A DNA stretch of 64,000 bases from Agriotes lineatus (lineage: Eukaryota; Arthropoda; Insecta; Coleoptera; Elateridae): assembly GCA_940337035.1 (NCBI GenBank), contig OW679203.1, positions 23,383,495 through 23,447,494 on the forward strand, written 5' to 3'. The position numbers and the translations under genes were made by a program. Below are positions 46,350 to 57,787 of this stretch, in pieces (the first letter of the stretch is position 1; each line of letters opens with the position of its first letter). The notes below the pieces were generated by a model, which saw only the letters and a program-made list of their open reading frames with translations, did no database searches and had not been told where the DNA came from.

Positions 46350-47650
46350 AATAAATTCGTGGGGCATTTTTCAATTTGATATAATTTTAGTCAATACTTG
46401 AATTTAATGTTTGTTTTAAAGAGAAACTATTGATTGATTATGTGTACCTAGATAACTAATTAATTCTAGTTATTAAATAATTGGTGACTAATGTATTGCA
46501 GTCCTCTTTCAAATAGTAGTTGTGCGAATTATTTCGTTAAAAGCGTATTGCTTTAAATAATTAGAGGTCAGTTATTAATCGTTAACTAATTATTATATAA
46601 ATAAAATGACGAAACAATACTTAATGTAGTAATATTTGGTTCTATTACTGGTTCTTACTAATTGCATATTTGAGATACTATTGATATTGAAATTAAGTGT
46701 GGCCTACTAGTTAACTAATTGCTTCTAGTTATTAATTAATAAGTGATCACTATGTTGTAGACTTGGTACAATAATAACAATGACAACTTTTGTGATAATG
46801 TATAGATTGTAATAATTAGAGTTTATTTACTAATCGCTAATTAATTAAATATATCCTACATAAGCTAACGAATCGCTAAGTAGTTATTGCTACATAAAGC
46901 AATAAAGCGTTACTTCATGTACTACGATTTGATTTTATTATCTTTTTCAACTAATTTTTTATTTGGGGAACCGTGATGTATACCCACTTAACTGATTAGT
47001 ATTATTTATCGATAATCAGTTATCAACTCTTGTAGCTTTCTTCAAAACGAGAATAATAGCAATAATCCCGTTGATGGCATCTTGCTTGAAGTAATTAAAG
47101 ATTAATTGCTAATCGCTAATTGATTATTGCAAAAGTAAGCTACAAAAGCATCATTCAATTTAGTATTATTTGCTTCTGCTATTTGTTTTCGCTAATTGCG
47201 AATTTGGTGAGCGTTTGACACTGTGATTATATATTTATACCAAGTTGATTGATTACTACTATTTACTAATACTAAGTTACTAGTTATTGTAATCTTCTTC
47301 AAAATAATAACAATAACATTAATTACTAACTGCTACATAATTATTGAGCAAATAAACTGCTAAAGTATTATTACATTTTTTTACTTTTATTTTTTATCAC
47401 AAATTGCCTAATTGAGGTACTATCCACAATGTGATTATTTGTACTTAGTTAACTGTTTAATGGTAGCTATTAATTAATAGGTAACCAATATACTGCAGCC
47501 CTCTTAAAAATGAAAATAATGATAATTATTTCTTTGATATCCAAGTGGTTGAAGTAATCCCAGATTAGTTAACTGGCTGAGTGGATGATTACTGTTTTGG
47601 TATTCGCCATTAGTGTTTTGATTAGCTTGTTAGTTAATTAATTAATAGTT
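46350..47650. repeat. Very degenerate AT-rich tandem array left of the K2P exon
   Basis: A loose phrase order recurs with about 210-290-bp spacing: '...aattgcatatttgagatac', '...gttaactaattgcttctag', 'ttattaattaataagtgatc', 'tgtagacttggtacaataat' and 'actaatcgctaattaat'. Anchors near 46450, 46720, 46985, 47255 and 47455 align by eye. Divergence is high, so the array is old. It lies in the predicted first coding intron of the K2P gene. Confidence 0.5.
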
Positions 47651-48055
47651 TTTACTAATCCATTGTAGGGTATTTGACTGTATCTTTTATGTCTAACTGT
47701 TTACCAGTTAACTAAATGTGTAGGAAAAACCTTTAATTAACGCAATCATCAGCTACCTTTGCTTCTTAAGTTGATTTATGTAGAGTAAAATATTATCCCG
47801 TAGAAGCATGTAATTCGACAAAGGGCATACACGTTATTCGGAGTAGATTAGTGGAATTTAATTTTAAATGCACATTTGAACTACTTCATTTCATAAGAAA
47901 GAACTTTACGAGAACTTCTTTGTTTAGAAACGAGCACAAGATCGGCGGTGAAGTGCTCTAAGAATGTATTGCGATACAATAAGGAATTCGGGAGCTTTCT
48001 TGCTCTGAAAGCGCCGCCACTTAGCGGGTTGAAAAGTTGCTGGAACATTATTTTT
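47651..48055. other. Start of the K2P intron, no feature beyond the splice donor
   Basis: Intron-like DNA downstream (on the minus strand) of the K2P exon. No repeat unit or ORF was recognised. Composition rises slightly from 47880 towards the exon. Confidence 0.4.
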
Positions 48056-48062
48056 CACTTAC
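48056..48062 (-). promoter_or_regulatory. Splice donor of the K2P exon
   Basis: The minus-strand sequence across the boundary is ATAG|GTAAGTG, a near-consensus donor. The intron begins with GT at 48062-48061 after the first base of the codon for filter residue Gly204 (phase 1). If the intron is retained, translation adds only the rest of the Gly codon and one Lys before a TGA at 48057-48055. Confidence 0.85.
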
Positions 48063-48672
48063 CTATAGTGGTTAACACAGTCAGCGAGTAGAGAAAAGCC
48101 TTGGCGAAGGTCCACTGGAAGTCGTGCGGGTGTTTGCCATTGATTTTGCGCTCTGGCATCACGTGGCTTTGGGAGATTTCCTCCTCCAGAGATTTTATCA
48201 GCTCGTTTTGGAACTTGGTGATCTCCTGGGCTGCCAGCCGCGTCCAATTGTCCCTGTACAGAATGTTCAGGTTCACCGTGATGTCCCAGATGGTTTCCAC
48301 CGTCCTTGCGCGGGCTTCGTCCGTCTTGGCCTTCATCTCGGCGCTGCTGTTGAGGGTGCGTTTATGCTGATTTATGTTGGAGGTAGTGGCCAGGATCTGC
48401 TGCTGGATGCTGTCGCCGCCCTCTATGGTCAGGAACACGACGGACCCAATCAGGGTGTAGCCGAAGAGCAGGATGCAGATGCCTAGGTTGGTAGCCAATC
48501 CTGTGAAGAAGGCTTTACGTTTGGACTTCTTCGTTCCGAAGCACTTGCAGGACGTTATCTCGTCCGCCTTCTTGGCCTTGCTGTCCCTCTTTAGGGTGCT
48601 CGTACTGCTGCTGTTCTGCTTCCCCACTATGGGGTAGGGCTCGTAGTGATAGTGGCTCGCGTCCTTATCCAT
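48063..48672 (-). CDS. Two-pore-domain (K2P) potassium channel, first coding exon (partial)
   Basis: K2P channels carry background potassium current at the plasma membrane; each subunit has four TM segments and two pore loops and works as a dimer. This exon gives residues 1-203 plus one base: a cytosolic Lys/Ser-rich N terminus (1-53), TM1 at about 55-82 containing 'FGYTLIGSVVF', an extracellular cap (about 83-180) with sequons N108-S-S and N142-W-T, then pore helix 1 'WTFAKAFLYSLTVL' and filter TTIG (201-204). The donor splits the filter before the expected Tyr-Gly. The start ATG has A at -3 and G at +4, and an in-frame TAG lies five codons upstream. Codons are strongly G/C-ending, unlike the surrounding AT-rich DNA. 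It resembles the insect 'TWiK-family' annotated channels; the exact orthologue cannot be named. Antisense ORFs at 48101-48486 are shadows. No later exon was recognised in the window. Confidence 0.93.
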
Positions 48673-48717
48673 CTTTGGATTCGACTAAGTTTGGGTTTGT
48701 AGGCGAGCACAGAGCGT

Positions 48718-48726
48718 TCACATCAT
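48718..48726 (-). promoter_or_regulatory. Minimal upstream ORF (Met-Met-stop) in the K2P leader
   Basis: ATG ATG TGA lies 46 nt before the K2P start codon, in the predicted 5' leader. Start-stop-like minimal uORFs can hold ribosomes and lower downstream initiation. Its presence in mRNA depends on the transcription start, which cannot be seen here. Confidence 0.45.
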
Positions 48727-48737
48727 GTCTGCACTCG

Positions 48738-48809
48738 TTAGGTGATGTACAGGACGCTGCTGACCCACTGGAAGAACTTCCTGAAAGGAGTCGCGCGCGG
48801 CAGGTCCAT
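48738..48809 (-). promoter_or_regulatory. 23-codon upstream ORF with coding-like GC3, in the K2P leader
   Basis: The frame starts at ATG 48809-48807 in optimal context (AAAAATGGAC: A at -3, G at +4) and ends with TAA at 48738-48740, 65 nt before the K2P start. The peptide begins MDLPRATPFRKFFQW and ends SVLYIT, with an aromatic/basic centre. About 20 of its 22 sense codons after Met end in G or C, as in the K2P exon. It could be a regulatory uORF, a translated micropeptide, or a chance frame in GC-rich leader DNA. A TATA-like 'gcataaaaatgg' overlaps the start, so a promoter there would exclude the uORF from the mRNA. Confidence 0.5.
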
Positions 48810-48864
48810 TTTTATGCCTCAGTCAATATTACGTGACGGTTACTCGCGGAACTGCTCTTAAAAT

Positions 48865-48882
48865 TCACTTAATTTGCTGCAT
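48865..48882 (-). promoter_or_regulatory. 5-codon upstream ORF (MQQIK) in the K2P leader
   Basis: ATG 48882-48880 directly follows the TAA of the DCDWEV frame (TAAATG) and ends at a TGA five codons later. It is the most distal of three small uORFs in the predicted exon 48063-48935. Confidence 0.35.
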
Positions 48883-48935
48883 TTACACTTCCCAGTCGCA
48901 GTCAGTGTCCTCGTCCCGGAAACGCTCGGACAACT
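48883..48935 (-). CDS. Possible terminal coding segment '...LSERFRDEDTDCDWEV-stop' after a splice acceptor
   Basis: On the minus strand the sequence 'ttattccttgttccag' ends at 48936: a polypyrimidine tract plus CAG, a good acceptor. The exon then begins AG|TTG..., and one frame reads LSERFRDEDTDCDWEV followed by TAA at 48885-48883. About 13 of 16 codons end in G/C, like the K2P exon. Two readings are possible: (a) the last coding codons of an upstream exon, with an acidic C terminus ending -WEV (a possible PDZ-type tail), giving an alternative transcript or a bicistronic layout; (b) the 5' untranslated leader of the K2P exon, where the frame is incidental. I do not recognise the peptide. Confidence 0.35.
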
Positions 48936-49589
48936 CTGGAACAAGGAATAAATTCAATTACTGCAAAGCAAATTTACATTTCATTAATGAATAGACCAAA
49001 GGAATTTTTAAGAAGCGAGCGGATTTCAATTCGCGCGATTTTAATTCGGAGCGCCTGCAATAAGGCGCGCGCTTTGTAAAGATTGCGAAAAATTAACATT
49101 CCTTCAGATGTTCCGCTAACGGTGAATGTATAAAGTTAAAACTGTTAGTGACAACTTAATTTAAAGTTGGGCGTTTATTCCACGAAACAAAAGGGACACG
49201 GAAGTGGCACAGGAACTTTTGCATTGATGTCAAGCTTCGAATGAAATTGTGAAATGAATTCGGGTTGAATTTTTGCATGTTTATGTAATTAAAGGCTCTG
49301 CCGAGTAGAACAATTAAGAATTAATAACTAGGAACCTTCCAATAAGTGTAGCTAATAAGAACTTTTCTATACCAGTGCCAATTATTGATGAATTTTCAAC
49401 AATTTGTTACAATAAAGTAACAAAATAATTCAATATCAATGAATTGTAATGCTACTAACGTAAGGAATAATTAACGACAGTTATTCATTAAGTACCACTT
49501 TCAACTATTGAAAAACCATAGTTAATTGTTACAGATATGAGGTAAGTTTATAACTTAACCGCGAATTGATAATTTTTAAATGTCATCAT
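48936..49589. other. Upstream intron or 5' flank of the K2P exon
   Basis: 48937-48953 is the polypyrimidine tract of the acceptor. At 49000-49160 there is a GC-richer patch with 'caattcgcgcgattttaatt' and a short stem GCGCCT...AGGCGC (49051-49068), perhaps regulatory. The remainder is AT-rich. No upstream exon was recognised. Confidence 0.4.
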
Positions 49590-52500
49590 AACAAATTAGT
49601 CATTACTACAGCAAATTCTAACGATTGCCAAATTTCAAGCTTTATGTTGGCTGTAGCTATACCTTTCAATCAATTAGTAGCTGTTCTTGTTAACAATTTA
49701 TTAATAATTAATTATAGTTTCATAACTAAGCTACTAATTAACCATCCTCAAATTTAGTTAATGGGAATTCTTCCCTAGCTCTGGGCACGATTGTCAAATT
49801 TTGACCTACTCAATCCAATAAGAATTAACTGCTAAGTATATTTTCTTATGTTATCAATCAATTGCTCATAGCAAAGCTAACAAGTAATGATTAACAAATT
49901 CAAGTAATGAGAATGAGTCGTTAGCACTGTCAACGATTTCTAAATATGGAGCTTCGTGCTGGCTGTAGCTCCACTTATCAAGCAAGTAATAATTAATTAC
50001 TAAGTCGATTTTACTATGTTATTAATTAATAAACATCTAATTAAAAATTATAATTCAGCAAATACTTATTAACACTCTAATTTACTTAATAGGAATTGTT
50101 CAGAATTCTCAATCAAATAATAATTAATTGCTAAGTAATTTACTATGACCAATTAATTGAAATTATAATAAATTCGCTATGCTACTTCTTAAAGGTGGTC
50201 TAATTTAATGAATTTGTTCCTTACAACAGCCACAATCAATTGATAATTAATTACAAAGAATATGTTTCTATGTTATCACTCAATTAACAATTAATTATGT
50301 TCATAGATAAGCCTCCACCAATTCATACTAACATCTAATTAATGGGACTTATTCGTTAGCTCTGCCAATGATTATCAAATTTGAAACTTAATGCTGAAGC
50401 TACACTTCCTAATTACTAAGTACAATTTTCTTTGCGATCAATTAATTAATAATTAATTATGTTCATAGCTAAGCTACTAAGTAATGATCCTTAAGTTTAA
50501 TTAAGGAAATTATTACTTAGTACTGCCAGCGTTTGCAAAATTTTGGGCTTTATGCTGGCTGTAGCTACACTTCCCAGTCAAGCCATAATTAATTGCTAAC
50601 TATAGTTTCATATGCTATCAATTAATTGCTAATTAATGAGCTTCACAGCTAACTACAAATTAGTGATTCCTAAATTTAGTTTATCGAAATTATTCGTTAG
50701 CACGGCCAACGACTACCAAATTTGGAGTTTCATGCTAGCTGAAGCTTCATTTCTCAGATAAATAGCCAATTGCTAACCATATTTTTATATTTTATCATTT
50801 TATTAACAATTAAGAGGACTTATTCGTTAGCTCTGATGTATCTCAATACTGGCTGTAGCTACACTCCCTAATAAATAATAACCAATTACTAAGTATAATT
50901 TCTTTGTGATTTATTAATTAATATTTAATTATGTTCATAGCAAAGCTACTAAGTAATGATCCTCAAATTTAATTAAGGGAATTATTCCTTAGCACTGTCA
51001 ACGTTTGCCAAATTTCGAGCTTCATGCTGGCGGTAGCTACACTTCTCAGTCAAACCGTAATTAATTTCTAACTATAGTTTCCTATGCTATAAATTAATTG
51101 CTAATTAATTAGCTTCACAGCTAAATATAATTTATAAATTCCTAAATTTAGTTGATGGAAATTATTCGTTAGCACTGCCAACGGCTACCTAATTTTGAAT
51201 TTCATACTAGATGTAGCTACATTTCTCAGATAAATAGTCAATTGCTAAGCATGTTTTTGTATTTTATCAATTGACTAACAATTAATTATGTTCATAGCTA
51301 AGCCACCAACTATTGATTCTCACATTTAGTTAATGGGACTTATATATATAGTTCTGCCGATGATTACCAAATTTGAACCTTAATAATGTTGGCTGCAGCT
51401 ACACCCTTTAATTAAATAATAATTAATTACTAACTATAATTTTCTATGTCATCAATTAATGAATAGTAAATTATGTTCATAACTAAGCTACTAAGTGATC
51501 ATCCTCAAATTTAATTAGGGAATTATTCCTTAGTACTGGCAGCGGTTGCCAAATTTGGAGCTTCATGCTAGCTGTAGCTATACTTCTCAGTCAAACCATA
51601 ATAAATTGCTAACGATAATTTCCTACGTTATCAGTTAATTTCTAATTAATTAGATTCACAACTAACTACTAATTAGTGATTGTTAAATTTAGTTTATTGA
51701 AATTATTCGTTAGCACGGCCAACGACTACCAAATTTGGAGTTCATGCTAGCTGTAGCTATATTTCTCAGATAAATGGTCAATTGCTAAGCATATTTTTGT
51801 ATTTTATCAATTCATTAACAACTAATTATGGTCATAGCTAAGCCACCAACTACTGATTCTCACATTTAATTAATGGGACTTATTCGATAGTTCTGCCGAC
51901 GATTACCAAATTTGAAACTTAATGCTCGCTGCAGATACACTCCTTAATTAAATAATAATTAATTACTAAGTATAATTATCTATCTGATTAATTAAATAAT
52001 AATTAATTATGTTCATAGCTAAGCCACTAGTAATTATCCTCAAATTTAAGTAAAGGAATTATTCCTTAGTATTGCCAACAGTTGCCAAATTTGCAGATTC
52101 ACGCTGGCTCTAGCTACAATTCTTAGTCAATTCATAATTAATCGCTAATTATACTTTTCTATGCTATCAATTAATTGATAGTTAATTATGTTCACAGCTA
52201 GCTACTAATTAGTGATTAATAAATTTAGTTGATGGAAACTATTAGGACTACCAACGGTTACCGAATTTGGAGTTTGATGCTAGCTGTAGTTACATTTCTC
52301 AGATAAATAGCCAATTGCTATGCATATTTTTCTATGTTATCAACTAATTAATAATTAACTATATTCATAGCTAAGCTACTAACGAATGATTTTGATATTT
52401 AGTTAATAATAATTAGGTGTTAGCACTGCCGACGATTACCACATTTCTAATTTTACGTTGGCTCCAGCTACACTTCTCAAGTACTAATTAATTGTTGAGT

Positions 52501-55500
52501 ATATATTACCATGTTACAAATTAATCAATATCTAATTAAATTGATAGCTACGCTACCATTTAATGATACTCTAATAAAATTTATAGAAATTGTTCGTTAC
52601 CACTCCCAACTCTCCAATTTGGAGCTTCATGCTGGCTGTAGCTACACTTCTCAGTCAATCCAGAATTAATCGCTAAGTACACTTTGCTATGTTATCAATT
52701 AATTGATAATTAATTATATTCACAGCTAACTACAAATTAGTTATTCCTAAATTCAGTTGCTAAAAATTATTCGTTAGCACTGCCGACGACTACCAAATTT
52801 GGAGTTTCATGCTAGCTGTGGCTACATTTCTCAGATAAATAGTAAATTGCTAAGTATATTTTTGTATTTTATCAATTTATTAACAATTAATTATGCTTAT
52901 AGCTCAACCACCAACTATTGATTCTCACATTTAATTAATGGTAGGTACTTATTCATTGGTTCTGCCAAGGATTACCAAATTTGGAACTTAATTTTGGCTT
53001 TAGCTACACTTCTTAATCAAATAATTATCTATTGCTACGTATAATTTTATATTAAATAATTAATAATAAATGATGTTCATACCTACGCTACTAAGTAATG
53101 ATCCTCAAATTTAACTTACAGAATTGTTCCTTAGTACTGCCAACAGTTGCCAAATTTTGAGTTTTATGCAGGCTGTAGCTACATTTCTCAGTCAAGCCGT
53201 AATTAATTGCTAACTATAGTTTTCTATGTGATCAATGAATTGATAATTAATTATGTTCACAGCTAACTACAGATTAAGGATTCCTAAATTTAGTTGATGC
53301 AAACTATTCGTTAGCACAGCCAACGACTACCAAAATTGGAGTTCATGCTAGCTGTAGCTACATTTCTCAGATAAATAGTCAATTGCTAAGCATAGTTTTC
53401 TATTTTATCAATTAATTAATCATTCACTATATTCATAGCTAAGCTACTAATGAATGATTTTGATATTTATTTAATTTCTGGTTTTATGCTGGCTACAGCT
53501 ACACTTCTCAAGTACTAATTAACTGTTGAGTATATATTACCATGTTAAAAATTAATCAATATCTAATTAAATTGATAGGTATGCTACTATTTAATGACAC
53601 TCATATAATTTATAGAAATTGTTCGTTACCACTACGACCTCTCCAATTTGGAGCTTCATGCTGGCTGTAGCTACACTTCTCAGTCAAGGCGTAATTAACT
53701 GCTAACTATAGTTTCCTATGTTATCAATTAATTGAAAATTAATTATGTTCACAGCTAACTACAAATTAGTGATTCCTAAATTTATTATTCGTTAGCACTG
53801 CCGACGACTACCAAATTTAGAGTTTCATGCTAGCTGTAGCTACATTTCTGAGATAAATAGTCAATTGCTAAGCATGTTTTTGTATTTTATCAATTAATTA
53901 ACCATTAATTATGTTTATAGCTAAACCACCAACTATTGATTCTCACATTTAATTAATGGTACTTATTCAACAGTTTTGCCAAATATTCCCAAATTTGAAG
54001 CTTAATTTTGGCTGTAGCTACGCTTCTTAATCAAAAAATAATCTGCACTCAATACATTACTGTTAATAATTATGGTACTACTTAATACTCTATTATAATT
54101 TCTGAGAATTGTACGTTACAGCTTCCAAAGATTACCACATTTTTAGCTTTATGCTGGCGGTAGCTATACCTTTAAATAAATGTTTTTAAGTATATTTTGC
54201 TATGATATCAATTAATTAATAATTAATTATGTTCATAGCTAAGTTGCTAACTAACAATCTTCAAATTTAGTGAGCTGGAAGTATTCTTTAGTGCTGTCAA
54301 CTACTACCAAATTTGTAGCTTCATGCTGGCTGTTGCTAACAACTAATTGGAAAGTATATTTAATTTCCTTATCAATTTGTTAACAGTTAATTAAATTGGT
54401 AGTTAAGCTACTACATAGTTATCCCACCATTTAGTGACATTCTAGTATAATTTATAGAAATTGTTCGTTACCAGTGCCAACGATGATTACATTTCTAGCT
54501 TTATGCTTGCCGTGCTATACTTTTCAATCAAGTAACACTTAATTGTTAAGTACATTCTTCTATGTTTTAAATTACTGAATAATTAACAATGCTCATAGTT
54601 AAGCTGCGAAGTAATAGTCCTCAAATTTATTTAATGGGAGTTATTTGTTACAACTGCCAACTATTTCCAAATTTGGAGGTCTGTGCTATAAATAAGAATT
54701 AGTCGCTAAGTATATTTTTCTATATCAATTGACTAGGTATTTAATTAAATTTATGTTGGTGCTACTAGCTAATACTACTCGAATGTACATACTTATACAG
54801 ATTGCCTATTATCATTGCTAACGGTTAAAACATTTATGATTTAATTGGTAATTATCTTCATAGCCAACTTACTATTATCAATTCCCAAATGTAGTAAATT
54901 GAACTTATTCATAAGCATTGTCGTTCATTGATTACCAAATTTTAAGGTTTATGCCGATTGTTATAATATCAATACTAAAATAATTAATTCTTAAATTATT
55001 GTTTTCCGTGTTATTGACTTATTATCATCATAGCTAAGTTATTTATTTATAATTCTAAAGTATCATCAGTGGAAATTTGAAGTTACCGCTGCGAAGGGTT
55101 GCGACATTTCCACCTTTATGCTCTATTAATTAATCAATAACAATTTTTTGAGGAAGTCGCTAGTAAATAATCTATAAATGTATTTAAAGAAAAGTATTTA
55201 TCACCAATGTCAACGTTTGCTAAATTCCCAACTTTACATTGATTGCTATGTTTCCCAATCAAGTGTTGAGAACACTTTTTTGTCTACAAATGATTATTAA
55301 CTGGGAAGGTTCATAACTAAGTTAGAAATTAGTAATCGTCAATTATAATCGGTAGGAATTCGTCGTTATCATTGCGAACGCAAGCGATATTTGCAACTTT
55401 ATGATAATTGATATACTTGTCAGTCAAATTAGAATTAAATGCTGGGATACCTCTCTCTTTGTCGTTAATTGTAAGTATAGATTTCCATATAATAAGTTAA

Positions 55501-55670
55501 TTAAGGTTATAGCTAAACTATTAATAAATAATCGTCAAATGCAATTCATACAATGTGTTTGCTACCACTGCCAAAACTGCATATTTCCAACTTTATGCTC
55601 GTTTGTTAGTGATACTTTCTTATGTAATTTGTTCATTAATAATATTCACTACGTTCATAGCTAAGCTGCC
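49590..55670. repeat. AT-rich tandem array, about 180-bp units arranged as an about 540-bp trimer
   Basis: A repeating order of phrases occurs: 'aattaattatgttcatagct', 'aagctactaagtaatgat', 'ctcaaatttagttaatggga', 'attattcgttagcactgcca', 'acgattaccaaatttggag', 'cttcatgctggctgtagct' and 'acacttctcagtcaa'. Units are about 180 bp. Three variants alternate: 'gcttcatgctggctgtagc'/'tcagtcaa', 'gtttcatgctagctgtagc'/'tcagataaatagtcaattgc', and 'gaaacttaatgctggctgc'/'ccaccaactattgattctca'. Like variants recur every 525-545 bp between about 50.5 and 53.9 kb. Divergence rises towards both ends. It lies directly upstream of the K2P exon. Short ORFs inside are not genes. Confidence 0.82.
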
Positions 55671-57583
55671 AATTAAATTAATAGTCCTCAAGTGTTGTGG
55701 GATTTACTTAGTGCCTAAGTAAGAGCTGTGTATAAATTCCTACATTATTACTTTATTAGTGATTAGTTAGTTTATAATTAGGCTGATAGTTAACTTTGAA
55801 GTTAAATTAATGGGAATTATTAATATCCTTCGATTATCGGATATCTAACTTTATACTTATCTTGCACTGCTCGTCTAACTAATAATTTTAAGTTGCCGGT
55901 GTAATTAACTATTCCAACACTAATATATGCAGCCCGATTGCATATAACGTGAAACAAAAATAAAGAGATGATTCAATTAAGGACAGAAACAACTACAAAA
56001 AATCTGTAAAAAGCTTTACTCAAAACTCCGCTCTCAAGTGGACGTTGTGACACCAAATAATTTTAAAAATCGAAGGAAACTATGTGTAAAAATATTTTCA
56101 CATTTCTAATAATACTGCAACAATAGAAGGGAAACACTTGGTAGTGTAAAGTATTTCATTGTTCGCCGGTAGCGTACGAGTAAATCGATGCAGCTGCATT
56201 TAAAGTAACCACTTATTCCTTGCTCTTCTTTGTCTCGCACATTTATCCTGTACCTTTTGGGTCCCATTTTGGGCATAGCCTGCGCTATGTAAAAATTATT
56301 GCTTCTATATATTTCTCAGTTAAATCAGAAACAAATAACACTTTATTTTTTAAGGTGCTCACTCTGTATATATTTTCCATGTGATCAATTAATTATTAAC
56401 TAGTTATAGCAGCCTGATCGTCTATCGTACAATATATAGTAGTTATGTTTAAAATTGTTAATTATTTTATGCCTTTCTCCTATGAGAGTGTCAGGAAAAA
56501 ACAAATCTTTGTAGCCAGTCAAAAATCTTTAATTAAATATGCTCATCAAGAACGAACTAAACTTTTAGCAAAAAAAGTAGTACTGATCGTAATCTAATTA
56601 GAAATCCAATCTGCAATTAAGTTGACATTAGTAACCACCCTAGCAATTACTTCTACTTAATGTAGAAACGACTGCAGCCTAGCAGTAGATGCAGCTTAAC
56701 CATAATATTAATTGCACACTAATGGAGCAATTTGTAAATATGTATACTCTGTTTAGCCAAACGTATAGAACAATTTACTAATTGCATGGAATTAGCTTCC
56801 AGATGTTACGTCTCTACCAGCAATTCTATTTACTATACAATTGTGCATAATTTTTTGCTATATTTATCGATTGGTATTGTTTAAGATGAGAACAATTACC
56901 ATCTAAAATAAGTAAGTTAAGCATCCATTCGAAAATATTTGTCATATAGGTACTACTGTGTTTTAGTTAAGACAGTTATTAAGTAATTCTTTAGAATTAC
57001 CTCACACCAGTTACTATTAGTTAATTATCTATGTTTAGTGTTTAACTAGTTTAGCAGCTTTTTAATTTCCAAACATGATTATTATTTCTAAATAGCTATT
57101 GTTTGAAATCCAAGCTCTCCACTTATTAATTAATAGGTATTTTATAATGTGATCACATAAATTGCTGTCAGTTACTCAGCTTCACGGAATGCAATAGAAT
57201 TATGCCTCGTTCATTATAAATGTTTATCGCAAATTAATTTTTTGCACGAATAGTTATTCACAAATAGCAATTATTCTGGATCCGTTTTGGAAATTAATGG
57301 GCTCTTTGACGAATGAATTCAATTTAACATCATCATTTTGCTAAAGAGCAGAATTTGCGTAGAATGGCATTATTTGCAGGCTAGGTAATAATAATAATAA
57401 CAATTTACTTAGTTTTCATAAGTAGTTACCTACAAATACACAAACTATTTTTTATTCTCTATTTAAGGTGCTACTGTTGCTACGGGGCGGTGTATATATG
57501 AATTTGTGTAGAGGTATTTTAATTTTGCATTTTTTATCATTTGCTTTTCCCCTTCAGAAAAGGAAATTTCAATTTGAAATGAG
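55671..57583. other. AT-rich DNA, no gene recognised
   Basis: Very AT-rich, with a few phrases ('gtgatcaattaattattaac', 'actagttatagcagcctgat') that resemble the array left of the K2P exon. No exon, RNA gene or transposon ends were recognised. Confidence 0.4.
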
Positions 57584-57685
57584 ACAACCCTTGCCGTTGA
57601 CCGGGTGGTTTTCTTCACAATTACGGCACCTTACGTCACCTGTACGTTCCTTATAGAGACGTTGGATCTCTAGACACTTAAGGCA
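57584..57685 (-). pseudogene. LINE ORF1 (gag-like) zinc-knuckle remnant
   Basis: Within a 72-codon minus-strand frame (57569-57787), residues 31-68 read 'ELPQCLKCLEIQRLYKERTG' then 'DVRCRNCEENHPVNGKGC'. This matches the paired CCHC knuckles of Jockey-type LINE ORF1 proteins ('...IPQC.RCQ..GH....C...RC..C...H....C'). The first knuckle has lost its His and final Cys; the second (C54, C57, H61, C68) is nearly intact with a longer last gap. It is a short isolated remnant. Confidence 0.6.
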
Positions 57686-57787
57686 TTGTGGCAGTTCACG
57701 TTTAAGATGCCCTAATTCTTTAATGACTTTCTTGATCAACATTTGTTCGGGTACATAAGAATAAGAAAAATATATATGTAAATACAC

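Noticed and set aside
48101..48486. Plus-strand ORFs of 89 and 120 codons
   Set aside because: They are antisense shadows of the GC-rich K2P exon.
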